A stretch of 64,000 nt of DNA from Polaromonas sp. (GTDB lineage: Bacteria; Pseudomonadota; Gammaproteobacteria; Burkholderiales; Burkholderiaceae_C): positions 1 through 64,000 of the forward strand of contig JAJKJM010000041.1 of assembly GCA_021153985.1 (NCBI GenBank), in the 5' to 3' direction. The notes beneath the pieces are model-generated. The model saw only the letters and a list, made by a program, of their open reading frames with translations, did not search any database and was not told the origin of the DNA. The position numbers and the translations under genes are program-made. How positions within the stretch are numbered: position 1 is the stretch's first letter; every line of letters begins with the position of its first letter. Positions 49,268-58,970 of the stretch are shown piece after piece.

Positions 49268-51029
49268 GGCCGGCTTCACCATGCCCTGGGGGGCGCAGTG
49301 GCTGGGTAATGGCCGCGCGGCTTTTCATCTGTGGGCGCCTGCCGCTTCTGCTGCCGGCGTGCTGCTGGACGGCCGCCGCCTTGCCATGACCAGCGGCAGC
49401 AACGGCCGCTGGTACGCGGAGGCAGACTGCACGGCCGGCACGCCCTACCGCTTCGAACTGACGCTGGCGGGCGGCAAGACGCTGTCGGTCGCCGACCCGG
49501 CCTCGCGCGCGCAGCAGGGCGATGTCGACAGCGACAGCCTGGTGATCGACCCCGCGTACCTATGGCAGCACAGCGGATGGCGGGGCCGGCCGTGGCACGA
49601 GGCGGTCGTGTACGAATTGCATGTGGGCGCGCTGGGCGGCTTTGAGGCGGTCGCCGAAAAGCTGCCGGCACTGGCCGCGCTTGGCATCACCGCGGTGGAG
49701 TTGATGCCGGTGGCCGACTTCCCGGGACCGCGCAACTGGGGCTACGACGGCGTGCTGCCCTTCGCACCTGACAGGGCCTACGGCACACCGTCGGATCTCA
49801 AGCGCCTGATCGACATCGCCCACGGGCTGGGCCTGATGGTGCTGCTGGACGTGGTCTACAACCACTTCGGGCCCGACGGCAATTACCTGCACGACTACGC
49901 GCCGGACTTCTTCAAGCACGGAGAGGCCACGGCCTGGGGCGGCGCCATCGACTTCAGCCAGCCCGAAGTGCGCAGCTTCTTCACCAGCAATGCGCGCTAC
50001 TGGCTGGAGGAATACCGCTTCGACGGGCTGCGCATTGATGCGGCGCACGCCATTGCCGAGCAGGACTGGTTCCCGGAAATGGCCTCGGCCGTGCGGACGC
50101 ATGCAGGCCCTGGGCGCCATGTGCACCTGGTGCTCGAACACGACGGCAACGCCGCCGGCCTGCTGCGGCGCGGCTTTGATGCGCAGTGGAACGACGACGG
50201 ACACCATGCGCTGCACGTGCTGCTGACCGGCGAAACAGACGGCTATTACCGCGACTATGCCGATGCGCCAGCAGCCCGGCTTGCGCGCTGCCTGGCCGAA
50301 GGTTTTGCCTACCAGGGCGAGCCCTCGCCGCACCGCGGCGGCGCGGCACGCGGCGAGCCAAGCGCCGGTCTGCCGCCTACCGCTTTTGTGTTCTTCCTGC
50401 AGAACCACGACCAGACCGGCAACCGTGCGCAGGGCGAGCGGCTCACCGCGCTGGCCGCGCCGGCCGCGCTCCAGGCGGCGCAGGCCATGCAATTGCTGGC
50501 GCCGCAGATACCGCTGCTCTTCATGGGTGAGGAGTGCGGGTGCAGCGAGCCCTTCCTGTACTTCACCAGCCACCGCACACCGGAGCTGGCAGAAGCCGTG
50601 CGCCAGGGGCGGCGTGCTGAATTCGCCGCGTTTTCCGCTACCGGCAGCGGCGTGCCGGTACCCGACCCCAATGACGAAAGCACATTCGTGCGCTCCATTC
50701 CGCCGCACATCGGCGAGCAAGGCCATCCCGGGACGGCCGGCGTGCGCGAACTCCTGTCGCTGCGCCGCCGCCATATCGTGCCGCAGTTGCCGCACTGCCA
50801 TGCGCTGGGCGCGCACGCCCTGGGGCCGGCGGCCGTGACAGCGCGCTGGCAGCTCGGCCCGCGTGTGCTGGTCTTTGTGCTCAACCTGGGCGCCGGACCG
50901 GTCGAGGCGCCGGCGCTGCTGCTGCACCCGCGCGCCGACACGCTGTTTGACACCGGCGGCGTGCGTGAGGCCTTGGCCGGCGGCAGCGTACCGGGCCATG
51001 CCTTTGCCGCCCTGCTGGAGCCCGCATGA
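49260..51029 (+). CDS. treZ: Malto-oligosyltrehalose trehalohydrolase
   Basis: 589 aa GH13 enzyme that releases trehalose from the maltooligosyl-trehalose made by TreY. Motifs: FDGLRIDAAHAIAEQDW (nucleophile), HLVLEHDGNAAGLL (acid/base), FLQNHDQTGNRAQGERL, and the family-typical FMGEECGCSEPFLYFTSH. It overlaps malQ by ATGA. Confidence 0.95.
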
Positions 51030-53167
51030 ACGGCGACGCTCTGCGCACCCTCGCGCGGGAAGCCGGCATTGCCGTGCAATGGACTGACGCGTTCGGCCAG
51101 GAGCAACAGGTGCAGGATGAATCGCTGCGCGCGATACTCAGCGCGCTCCAGCTTCCGGCCGGCGATACCGGGCAATGCAAGGAGAGCCTTGCGCTGCTGC
51201 GCCGCCAGCCAGGACGCGCTCAGTGGCCGCCGCTGGTGATCGGCACCACAGGCCGGCCGGTCGCGCTCCCGGGCCATTTGCCGGCCGGCGCACGTTACCG
51301 GCTGCACCTTGAAGGCGGCACCACGGTGGAAGGCCGGCTGGAACAAGGGCAAGAAAGCGGCGCCCGGCTGCCGGCCCAGCAAACCCCGGGGTATCACACG
51401 CTGGAAGCGGGTGGCCGGCGTTGCCTGCTCGCCATCGCACCGCAGCGTTGCTTCAGCCTGGCAGATGCCGCGGTGCGCCACGGCGCGGCCGGCGCCGCGC
51501 TGCCCTGGGGCCTGGTGGCCCAGATTTACAGCTTGCGTTGCACCGGTGACGCAGGCCTGGCCAGCTTCAGCGCACTGGAATCGCTTGCACGCGCCGCCGC
51601 CAGGCAAGGCGCGTCGGCGCTGGCGGTGAGCCCGCTGCACGCCATGTTCTGCGCGGCGCCTGAACGCTTCAGCCCGTATGCGCCCTCAAGCCGGATGTTT
51701 TTGAATGTGCTGCACCTGGACCCCGCGCGGGTGCTCGGCCAGGCGGCCCTGGAACAGGCCATTGCCGAACTGCCCGGCTGTGCCCAGGCCCTGGCCCGGC
51801 TGGAACAGGCCGACCTGGTGGACTGGCCGCAAGCGGCAAGCTGGCGGCTTCGCCTGTTGCGGATTTTGTTTGACCGCTGGCATCAGGCACCCGCGCCGGA
51901 GCGGGAAAGCTTCAGGCAGTTTTGCGATCACGGCGGACAAGACCTGCTGGACCACGCCCGTTACGAAGCCCTGGACGCATGGCTGCGGCAGCAGCGGCCT
52001 GCCGTGGAAGGCAGCGACTGGCGGCAATGGCCCGAGGCCCTGCGCGACCCGCACGGGCAGGCTGTCAGGGACTTCGCCCGCGACCACGCCGAGGCGGTGG
52101 ACTTCCACCGTTTTCTGCAATGGCAGGCGCAGCTGGCGCGCGGGCGCGTGCAGCGCGAGGCCCGCGACGCGGGCATGGCCGTGGGCCTGATTGCCGACCT
52201 CGCGGTGGGCGCCGACCCGGGCGGAAGCCAGGCCTGGGGATTGCAGCCGGCCATGCTCCGAGGCTTGACGGTAGGCGCTCCACCCGACCTGCTGGCACCG
52301 CAAGGCCAGAACTGGGGATTGGGCGCACTGTCGCCGCGCGCATTGCGGGAGCAGGGCTTCGCACCCTGGCTGGCCATGTTGCGCGCCAACATGGCACACA
52401 GCGGCGGCATCCGCATCGACCACGTGCTCGGGCTGCGCCGGCTGTGGCTGGTGCCTGAAGGCGCGCCGTCATCGGCCGGAGCCTACCTGCACTTCCCCTT
52501 GCAGGATTTGCTGCGGCTGACGGCCCTCGAAAGCCTGCGCCACCAGGCTGTGGTGATTGGTGAAGACCTGGGCACGGTGCCGCAGGGCTTTTCGCAGCAG
52601 TTGGCGGAGGCCGGCGTGCTGGGCATACGCGCGCTCTGGTTCCAGCGCGAGGGGCCTGATTTTCTGCCGCCGCAGGCTTGGCCGGCGTCGGCGATCGCCA
52701 CCACCTCCACGCACGACCTGTGCACCGTTGCCGGCTGGTGGGCCGGGCGCGACATCACGCGGCGCGAAGCACTGGGACTGCTCGGGACTGAGCCCGGCGC
52801 GGCAAGTGCCGCGCGCAAGGAACGCGAAGCAGACAAAGCCGCGTTACAGGAGACGTTGAAGGAAGCGCTGCAAGACGCCGCCGCGGCGGAGGGTCCGGCC
52901 GAAGAACCGCCGCTGGGCGCGGTGCTGGCCTATGTGGGCAGCACGCCCGCGCCGCTGGTGCTGGCGCCGCTTGAGGATGTGCTGGGCGTGGTCGAGCAGC
53001 CGAACCTGCCGGGCACCGTGGAAGGCCATCCGAACTGGCGCCAGCGCCTGCCGCAGGACGCGGCCGTGATGCTCGATGCGCCGCCGGTCCGGCAGCGGCT
53101 CGTGCAGCTGGCCGCTGCGCGGCGCAAGGCTGCGGCCAACCCACCGCACGCGAAGGCCGCCGAATGA
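51026..53167 (+). CDS. malQ: 4-alpha-glucanotransferase (amylomaltase)
   Basis: 713 aa GH77 enzyme that disproportionates short malto-oligosaccharides, lengthening those left by GlgX and TreZ so they can re-enter TreY or the glucan. Motifs: IRIDHVLGLRRLWLVPEG (nucleophile Asp), VVIGEDLGTVP (acid/base Glu) and STHDLCTVAGWW. The N-terminal 130 residues are the beta-rich domain of the E. coli MalQ type. The C terminus (from about 600) is Ala/Glu-rich. ATGA overlaps on both sides. Confidence 0.95.
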   Translation: MNGDALRTLAREAGIAVQWTDAFGQEQQVQDESLRAILSALQLPAGDTGQCKESLALLRRQPGRAQWPPLVIGTTGRPVALPGHLPAGARYRLHLEGGTTVEGRLEQGQESGARLPAQQTPGYHTLEAGGRRCLLAIAPQRCFSLADAAVRHGAAGAALPWGLVAQIYSLRCTGDAGLASFSALESLARAAARQGASALAVSPLHAMFCAAPERFSPYAPSSRMFLNVLHLDPARVLGQAALEQAIAELPGCAQALARLEQADLVDWPQAASWRLRLLRILFDRWHQAPAPERESFRQFCDHGGQDLLDHARYEALDAWLRQQRPAVEGSDWRQWPEALRDPHGQAVRDFARDHAEAVDFHRFLQWQAQLARGRVQREARDAGMAVGLIADLAVGADPGGSQAWGLQPAMLRGLTVGAPPDLLAPQGQNWGLGALSPRALREQGFAPWLAMLRANMAHSGGIRIDHVLGLRRLWLVPEGAPSSAGAYLHFPLQDLLRLTALESLRHQAVVIGEDLGTVPQGFSQQLAEAGVLGIRALWFQREGPDFLPPQAWPASAIATTSTHDLCTVAGWWAGRDITRREALGLLGTEPGAASAARKEREADKAALQETLKEALQDAAAAEGPAEEPPLGAVLAYVGSTPAPLVLAPLEDVLGVVEQPNLPGTVEGHPNWRQRLPQDAAVMLDAPPVRQRLVQLAAARRKAAANPPHAKAAE

Positions 53168-55944
53168 ATACTCCGCGCGCGACGGTGCGGCTGCAACTGC
53201 ACCGCGATTTCGGCTTCGACGCGGCGGCAGCCTGCGTCGGCTATTACGCGGAGCTCGGCATCAGCCACTACTACCTCTCCCCGGTCTGGGCGGCCCGGCC
53301 GGGGTCCATGCATGGCTACGACGTGGTCGACCCGACGCGCATCAACCCCGAACTGGGCGGCGAGGCGGCATTGATGCGCCTCGTTAAAAACTTGCGCCAG
53401 GCCGGCATGGGACTGGTGGTCGACCTGGTGCCCAACCACATGGGCATCGCGGGCGGCGCCAACCGCTATTGGGACAGCGTGCTGGCCTGGGGCCGGGGCA
53501 GCCCGTGGGCCGGCTGGTTCGACATCGACTGGGAAGTGGCCGACCCGCGGCTGCACGGCAAGCTGCTGTGGCCGGTGCTGGGTGAACCCTGCGATGAGGC
53601 GCTGGCGGCCGGCCACCTCGCGCTTCACTTTGAAGGCCGCGAAGGTCTGGCGCTGGCCTACCGGAACAGCCTGCGGCTTCCACTCAACGCGGCCAGCCAG
53701 GCAGAACTGCTGGCGCCCCTGCCCGTGTTTGCGGAGGTGGCCGTCACGCTGGCGCAAGCCACGCCCGCGACGGCTCCGCCAATTTACGCCGGGCTGGCAG
53801 ACTTGGTGGCGGGCAAGGAGGGTCGCGCCGCGAAGGACACATTGCTGGCCGGCTGCAACTCCAAAAACCTGGCTGGCCGGCGGCGGCTGCAAGCCTTGCT
53901 CGCACGCCAGCACTACCGGCTCAGCTGGTGGCGCAACGCCGCTGAAGAAATCAACTGGCGGCGGTTTTTTGAAGTGGCCGAACTGGCCGGGGTGCGCGTC
54001 GAGGCCGATGAGGTGTTCGAGGCCACGCACGCGCTGCTTTTTACTTTGTATGAGCGCGGCCTCATTGACGGCGTGCGCATAGACCATATCGACGGCCTGG
54101 CCGAGCCCGGCGCCTATGTGCGCAAACTGCGGCAACGCCTGGCCGGGCTGCAGGCCGCACGGCCCGCGCCGCTGGACGCCGAACCCGCCTGGATCGTCGT
54201 TGAAAAAATACTGTCCCCCGGGGAGGTCTTGCCCTCGAGCTGGGACATAGACGGAACCACGGGCTACGACTTCATGGACCAGGCAGGCGCGCTGCTGCAC
54301 TATGGCAAAGGCGAACTCGTGCTGCGATCGCTATGGGCCGAACTGACCGGCGACACACGCGCGCTGGACGGGCATGTGCAGGCGGCGCGGCTGCAGTTGC
54401 TGGCGGAGAACTTCGGCGGTGAGTTTGAGGGCCTGGTGCGCGCACTGCATGCCTGCGCGATGGACGCGCCGCTGGGCGGGCGCGATCTTTCCCCCAACGC
54501 CATACGGCGTGTGCTGCGGGCGGTGCTGGGAGCTTTCAGGCGCTACCGCAGTTATGGGCCTGAAGACGCCGGCGCCGCAGCCGATGCGTTGCAGGCGGCG
54601 CGCGCCATCCTGGCCGCACCCGATCACGCACTGCTCGATGAACTGGCGCGCTGGCTGCAGCTGTGCCCCGGAGAGGATGCGACGGAGGCGGTCAGCAGCC
54701 GGGCGCAAGCGCTGGCCCTGCGGCGTTTTCGCCAGCTGACGCCGCCGCTGGCCGCCAAGTCGGTGGAGGACACGGCTTTTTACCGCTACGGCCCGCTGCT
54801 CTCGCGCAATGAGGTCGGCTCTTACCCGCTGGACCCGGCGCCCGATGCGGCCGCTTTTCACGAGGCCATGGTGCAGCGCGCGAGCGCCTGGCCGCGTGCC
54901 ATGCTGGCCACCGCGACGCACGACCACAAGCGCGGCGAAGACGCGCGTGCGCGCATCGCGGTGCTCAGCGAAGTGCCGGACCTTTGGGAGCAAACGCTGC
55001 GCAAATGGGTTGCCGGCCATGCCGCTTTGCGTACGCGTCTTTCCCGGCCGGGGCAGGAGGCATTGACAGCCCCAGTGCCCGCCGACCAGCTCATGCTGTA
55101 CCAGACACTGGTGGGTGCCTGGCCGGCTGGCCTGTCCACCGGCGACAGCCAGGGCGTTGCCGCATTGGCAAAACGCGTGGCCGGCTGGCAACAAAAAGCC
55201 CTGCGTGAAGCCAAGCTGTACAGCAGCTGGATGCTGCCCCAGCCGGACTACGAAGACGCGTGCGAGCGCTTTCTGATGGAACTGTTGCAAGGCAAGGCCA
55301 GCCAGGACTTTCTGGGGCAACTGGCGGGCTTGCTTGAGTTGCTCGCGCCGGCGGCCCGCTGCAACAGCCTGGCGCAAACACTGCTGCGCCTGACCTGCCC
55401 CGGTGTGCCCGATCTTTACCAGGGATGCGAACTGGCGGACTTCAGCCTGGTCGACCCGGACAATCGCCGCCGCGTCGACATGGCGGTGCGGCAGGCGGGA
55501 TTGGAACTGCCGTGGCGGCCGGCGCAGGACTGGCGAACCGACACCTTGCTCAATGACAAACAGGTGCTGATACGCCAAACCCTCGAACTCAGGCGGTGCC
55601 ATCCGGCGGTGTTCTGCGGCGGCGATTACCTGCCGCTGCATGTGACTGGCCCGGCGGCCGGCCACGTGCTGGCCTTCGCGCGGCAGGCGGCGGGCGCCAC
55701 GGCCATCACCGCGGTTTTACGCCATACGGCGCGGCTTGCGCGTTTCCTCGATGACGCAGGCTGGGCCGGCACGCGCATTGAACTTCCCGCCGCCGCGCAG
55801 GGCGCGCAGTGGTCAGATGCGCTCAACGGCCGGGTGCATGTTCCTGGCCCGGGCGGTCTTTCAGTGGCCACGGTGTTTGCCGGGGCGCCTGTCGCACTAT
55901 GGATCTCTCACGCCGCAGAAAGCGGGTCTGTTGCGGGGCATTGA
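53164..55944 (+). CDS. treY: Malto-oligosyltrehalose synthase
   Basis: 926 aa GH13 enzyme that turns the reducing-end maltose unit of a malto-oligosaccharide into a trehalose unit. Motifs: LGISHYYLSPVWAARPGSMHGYDV near the N terminus (typical TreY opening), VDLVPNHMGI, IDGVRIDHIDGLAEP (nucleophile), IVVEKILSPGEVLP (acid/base) and SVEDTAFYRY. Last gene of the operon. No clear terminator follows, only 80 bases to the DUF3606 gene. Confidence 0.96.
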   Translation: MNTPRATVRLQLHRDFGFDAAAACVGYYAELGISHYYLSPVWAARPGSMHGYDVVDPTRINPELGGEAALMRLVKNLRQAGMGLVVDLVPNHMGIAGGANRYWDSVLAWGRGSPWAGWFDIDWEVADPRLHGKLLWPVLGEPCDEALAAGHLALHFEGREGLALAYRNSLRLPLNAASQAELLAPLPVFAEVAVTLAQATPATAPPIYAGLADLVAGKEGRAAKDTLLAGCNSKNLAGRRRLQALLARQHYRLSWWRNAAEEINWRRFFEVAELAGVRVEADEVFEATHALLFTLYERGLIDGVRIDHIDGLAEPGAYVRKLRQRLAGLQAARPAPLDAEPAWIVVEKILSPGEVLPSSWDIDGTTGYDFMDQAGALLHYGKGELVLRSLWAELTGDTRALDGHVQAARLQLLAENFGGEFEGLVRALHACAMDAPLGGRDLSPNAIRRVLRAVLGAFRRYRSYGPEDAGAAADALQAARAILAAPDHALLDELARWLQLCPGEDATEAVSSRAQALALRRFRQLTPPLAAKSVEDTAFYRYGPLLSRNEVGSYPLDPAPDAAAFHEAMVQRASAWPRAMLATATHDHKRGEDARARIAVLSEVPDLWEQTLRKWVAGHAALRTRLSRPGQEALTAPVPADQLMLYQTLVGAWPAGLSTGDSQGVAALAKRVAGWQQKALREAKLYSSWMLPQPDYEDACERFLMELLQGKASQDFLGQLAGLLELLAPAARCNSLAQTLLRLTCPGVPDLYQGCELADFSLVDPDNRRRVDMAVRQAGLELPWRPAQDWRTDTLLNDKQVLIRQTLELRRCHPAVFCGGDYLPLHVTGPAAGHVLAFARQAAGATAITAVLRHTARLARFLDDAGWAGTRIELPAAAQGAQWSDALNGRVHVPGPGGLSVATVFAGAPVALWISHAAESGSVAGH

Positions 55945-55969
55945 AAGGCTTCGTAACAAACGAGGCGCG

Positions 55970-55977
55970 GTCCTACA
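55970..55977 (+). promoter_or_regulatory. GTCCTACA motif upstream of DUF3606 gene
   Basis: GTCCTACA lies 50 bases before the DUF3606 start, same orientation as the gene. TATTAA follows 18 bases later (55996-56001) and could be a -10. Confidence 0.4.
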
Positions 55978-56026
55978 AAAAATAACTTGACGCGGTATTA
56001 ACTTGCTCTCTCAGACGGAGAAACCC

Positions 56027-56239
56027 ATGACCGAGGCCCACCTTAAACCCAACAGCCGCGACCGGCAGCGGATCAACGCTTCGGACGGCTATGAACTGAA
56101 CTACTGGACGCGCCAGCTGCGGTGCACCGAGCAGGAGTTGCGCTCGGCCATCACCGTCGCAGGCCCGGAAATCAGTGCTGTACGCAGCTACCTGCAGAGA
56201 AAACGCCAGCGCGGAGACGACAACCTGTTGTGCGCCTGA
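56027..56239 (+). CDS. Small DUF3606 domain protein
   Basis: 70 aa when started at ATG 56027, which has a GGAGAAA ribosome site; the ORF track start at 56003 lacks one. SRDRQRINASDGYELNYWTRQLRCTEQEL is characteristic of DUF3606, a short two-helix domain common in stress-responsive proteins of alpha- and betaproteobacteria. Function unknown. A terminator follows after 18 bases, and a GTCCTACA motif precedes it. Confidence 0.85.
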   Translation: MTEAHLKPNSRDRQRINASDGYELNYWTRQLRCTEQELRSAITVAGPEISAVRSYLQRKRQRGDDNLLCA

Positions 56240-56257
56240 CCATCGCAGTGTGTTTTC

Positions 56258-56282
56258 AAAAAGGGGCCTCAGGCCCCTTTTT
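56258..56282. terminator. Bidirectional terminator between convergent genes
   Basis: AAAAAGGGGCCT and AGGCCCCTTTTT arms: T run on both strands. It serves the DUF3606 gene (plus) and the GFA gene (minus). Confidence 0.92.
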
Positions 56283-56313
56283 GTTGACTGTCCCGGCAGA
56301 GTTTGCCGCCGCG

Positions 56314-56715
56314 TCAGTCCTTTTCATGCCGTGGCACCGCAGCAATGTTTTCTGTCCACGGCAAAGCGGACCGGCACCACTTCTGCGCCGTCGGCACCAG
56401 CGCCTGCCGCTCCGCAATGCATCCCACCCTGAGCCCGTAAATGTCCGGGTGGTCCGCCGCGTAGGTGTACAGCGACGACCCGCAGGCCGGGCAGAACGCC
56501 TGGGCACGCCTTGCGCCGTTGTCGCCGGTTTTCACATAAATGGTGGGCTTGCCTGCTACGAGGCGAAATGAACCCTCTCGCGCCGGTACAGACACGCGGA
56601 AAGCGGAACCGGTCAGGTTCTGGCAATCCGTGCAATGGCAGATGGTGGTCTGCTGCGGGTCAACTTCGGCTTCGAACCGGATGTTTTCGCAGTGGCAGCT
56701 TCCGTGAACCTGCAT
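56314..56715 (-). CDS. GFA family (glutathione-dependent formaldehyde-activating-like) protein
   Basis: 133 aa zinc-binding protein of the GFA/CENP-V family. Cysteine pairs in HGSCHCENIRFEAE, CHCTDCQNLTGSAF and AFCPACGSSLY are the family's zinc ligands. The founding member adds glutathione to formaldehyde, but most members are uncharacterised. It is third in a minus-strand run PAS-VOC-GFA, and its ribosome site lies at the end of a 9-base tandem repeat. Confidence 0.9.
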   Translation of the reverse strand: MQVHGSCHCENIRFEAEVDPQQTTICHCTDCQNLTGSAFRVSVPAREGSFRLVAGKPTIYVKTGDNGARRAQAFCPACGSSLYTYAADHPDIYGLRVGCIAERQALVPTAQKWCRSALPWTENIAAVPRHEKD

Positions 56716-56721
56716 AGTTCC

Positions 56722-56766
56722 CTACTCCCTCTACTCCCTCTACTCCCTCTACTCCCTCTACTCGCT
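56722..56766 (-). repeat. 9-base tandem repeat carrying stop codons and ribosome-site motifs
   Basis: Four perfect CTACTCCCT units and one imperfect (plus strand). On the minus strand each unit reads AGGGAGTAG. It contains a Shine-Dalgarno-like AGGGAG and a TAG that is in frame with the end of the VOC gene. The array begins at the VOC stop codon and ends 6 bases before the GFA ATG. Confidence 0.9.
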
Positions 56767-57141
56767 CCAGGTGTTCGCGCCGCTGTCGAAATCGCTGCGC
56801 TGCGGGCGCACCACGCAAAAGCGTTGACCGGTTGGCGCCTCCATCACCCACCACCGCTTGACCTGCGCGACACGCCGCGCGCCCAGGCCCTCGAGCCGCT
56901 GGACCTCCGCGTCGATATCGTCCGTCTCGATGTCGATGTGCACGCGGCTGGGGTGTGAAACGGATTGCACCAGCACAGTCACCTCGCCAGGCGGAGTGTC
57001 CAGCTGGCGGTAGTTCGGATTGTCAGGATCGGGGAGTTTTGCAGCGGTGCAACCCAGTGCCTTCGACCAGAAGGCGGCAGCCGTATCCAGTTCTTCGGTC
57101 TGGCAGTCGATGACGATCGTTCCGAGCCGGCTTTTGTGCAT
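56758..57141 (-). CDS. VOC family protein (glyoxalase/bleomycin-resistance fold)
   Basis: 127 aa protein of two beta-alpha-beta-beta-beta units. DCQTEELDTAAAFWSKALG is the typical first unit, and VHIDIETDDIDAEVQRLEGLGA the start of the second. His and Glu residues suitable for metal binding are present, but the reaction is unknown. It starts 14 bases after the PAS gene stop, so is co-transcribed with it. Its stop codon is the first TAG of the tandem repeat. Confidence 0.88.
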   Translation of the reverse strand: MHKSRLGTIVIDCQTEELDTAAAFWSKALGCTAAKLPDPDNPNYRQLDTPPGEVTVLVQSVSHPSRVHIDIETDDIDAEVQRLEGLGARRVAQVKRWWVMEAPTGQRFCVVRPQRSDFDSGANTWSE

Positions 57142-57155
57142 CTTCCCCGCCCGCC

Positions 57156-57764
57156 TTATTGCAGTGCCCCGAAATCCGACGCTTTGTACATCGCCTGCAC
57201 GATGTCGTCCGTTGCCATCTTCAGGGCCGACACATCCATGAGGGCCAGGCGAATCTGCTTTTCCCCGGCTGGGCCATTGACGATGGAATGGGCCTGCATG
57301 TTGACAAACCTGGGAAGTGTCCTGGAAGGAAGCAACTCGATGTCCCGGGCGAACACGTCGTCCTGGCTTTCTCCGGCGGCGGCCAGAAAGTCATCCAGCC
57401 GCGCCACACAGCTGTCCTTGACAAAATCGCGCAGCTTGCGGCCCACCAGCACCTGCGCTTTCTGGTCCAGCAATCTGGCCGCGCATTTGTTGGACTCAAA
57501 AATGGTGCCGCGCCTGGAAAGCGTCAGGTAGCCCACCGGCGCGAACTCAAACAGATCCTGGTATTTGGTGCGCAGCGCATCCGCCTGGGCGAGCGTCTGT
57601 TGCAAGGTCTCGGTTTGTATCTGCAGTTCAATCTGGTGCACTTGCAGCTCATGGATCAGCTTGAGCTGGTCAACGCCTTCCGGCGGCTGGGCCCATGATT
57701 TTCTGGACGCCAGTTGCATTTCAGCTGCGCTGCGCAGCGAGGCGGTCGCCGGTTGGGTTTGCAT
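57156..57764 (-). CDS. PAS domain protein
   Basis: 202 aa. After a coiled-coil-like segment rich in Gln/Leu (LIHELQVHQIELQIQTETLQQTLAQADALRTKY, residues about 35-70), one PAS domain spans about 70-190 (YQDLFEFAPVGYLTLSRRGTIFESN..., LDDFLAA, RLALMDVSALK). No output domain follows, so it probably acts as a partner to another protein. ATG 57764 has a strong AAGGAGAGGG ribosome site; the longer ORF runs upstream into the AT-rich promoter. The CheB-like gene lies upstream in the same direction. Confidence 0.85.
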   Translation of the reverse strand: MQTQPATASLRSAAEMQLASRKSWAQPPEGVDQLKLIHELQVHQIELQIQTETLQQTLAQADALRTKYQDLFEFAPVGYLTLSRRGTIFESNKCAARLLDQKAQVLVGRKLRDFVKDSCVARLDDFLAAAGESQDDVFARDIELLPSRTLPRFVNMQAHSIVNGPAGEKQIRLALMDVSALKMATDDIVQAMYKASDFGALQ

Positions 57765-57894
57765 GGATTCCCTCTCCTTGGAGTCGTAAAAAAGGATATC
57801 TTTTTTAACAAATCCAGGGCTTTGATACAAGGTGCCGGGCCCGCGCAAATGTTTCCGGATGTGGCCGGGGCGGGGTAAATCTTTTTCAGCAGAT

Positions 57895-58899
57895 CTACAC
57901 CAATGGGCCATCGCCTGAGCCTATTCCGCTTTCAATCAGCTGCTCAATTTGCCTGGCCTGCTCGCGGGCTTTGTCGGCCTCCATCGACGCCCGGTGCGCT
58001 GCTGCGGCGTCGCCTTTTTCCTGGCAGTCCGCTGACAGTTTTCGCATCGCCTGTTCAAGGTCCTGCAAGGCCCGTACCGAGTTCCACACAGCAGATTCCG
58101 TCGTATTGACCTGCTCATGAACCAGGCTTTTCAAGGTGTAACTATGTCCGGTGTGGCAGCGGAATCTCACCGGTTTTTTGTCATGCAGCTCCCAGAGAAC
58201 GCCCTTGCATTCGGGGCAGACGATGGTTGAGGGCGAACCGATATCCTGAAGTTTTTCAGCCATGGTCCCTTCTCCTGTGCTGGTCAGATGTTCGGTCAGC
58301 AGGTCTGCCGGCGCGGGCGTGGCCCGCGGCTTGACGGCTTGTCCGGCAAGTTGCCCGAGTTGATGCGCCAGAGCGCCCACGCCGGCGCAATGGTCGACCT
58401 CCACATTGGCCAGGGCGGAAAGTGGCATGCTGTCCGCCTCTGCTTCTTTCGGGTCCTGCGCCATCGCGATACCTCCGCAGCGCTTGATGGCGCGCAGGCC
58501 CGCTGTGCCATCGTCGAGGTAGCCGCTCAGCACGATGCCGATCACGCGCCCGTCCCGGTTCAGCGCGGCCGACCTGAACAGGGGATCAATCGCCGGCCTG
58601 GTGTGGTTCTCTTTGGGCCCGCGGCTAAGGCGCACCTTGCCCTCTTCAAGCAGCATGTGATGGTCGGGCGGCGCAATATAAATCCGTCCCGGCTGGGGGA
58701 TCTCGCCGTCTTGCGCATGAGCGGCCTGCAGCGGGCCGCTGGCGCTCAGGATGCGCGGCAGGTTGCTGCTTCGCGCGCCGATATGCAAGACAACAAACAC
58801 CGCAGCCGGCAAATCCGGCGGAAGGGAGCGGCATAAATCAGACAAGGCCGTGACACCCCCGCCGGAAGCCCCGATCACGATGGTGTCGCGATGGTTCAT
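57895..58899 (-). CDS. Stand-alone CheB-type methylesterase domain protein with C-terminal zinc ribbon
   Basis: 334 aa. Residues 1-195 are a CheB methylesterase domain without a receiver domain: catalytic Ser in VIGASGGGVTAL, His in VVLHIGARSSNLP and Asp in IVLSGYLDDGTAGL. The C-terminal part has a zinc-ribbon-like CPECKGVLWELHDKKPVRFRCHTGHSY and a helical tail. Such orphan CheB proteins in Burkholderiales occur without a chemotaxis cluster and often next to PAS or CheR-type proteins, as here. The start codon abuts repeat copy F, so no normal ribosome site is present. Confidence 0.87.
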   Translation of the reverse strand: MNHRDTIVIGASGGGVTALSDLCRSLPPDLPAAVFVVLHIGARSSNLPRILSASGPLQAAHAQDGEIPQPGRIYIAPPDHHMLLEEGKVRLSRGPKENHTRPAIDPLFRSAALNRDGRVIGIVLSGYLDDGTAGLRAIKRCGGIAMAQDPKEAEADSMPLSALANVEVDHCAGVGALAHQLGQLAGQAVKPRATPAPADLLTEHLTSTGEGTMAEKLQDIGSPSTIVCPECKGVLWELHDKKPVRFRCHTGHSYTLKSLVHEQVNTTESAVWNSVRALQDLEQAMRKLSADCQEKGDAAAAHRASMEADKAREQARQIEQLIESGIGSGDGPLV

Positions 58900-58962
58900 G
58901 CTATAAAATCAGTAGCGCCATGTCTATGCAGATATTGGGCTAGAGGCCAATTTTGTTCATAA
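58900..58962 (+). repeat. Dispersed short repeat, copy F, forming the leader of the CheB-like gene
   Basis: GCTATAAAATCAGTAGC head palindrome, variable middle, ATTGGGCTAGAGGCCAATTT and TTCATAAA end. It directly adjoins the CheB-like start codon (58899) and almost fills the gap to the stop codon of the upstream membrane protein gene (58971). Confidence 0.78.
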
Positions 58963-58970
58963 AACAGGAT

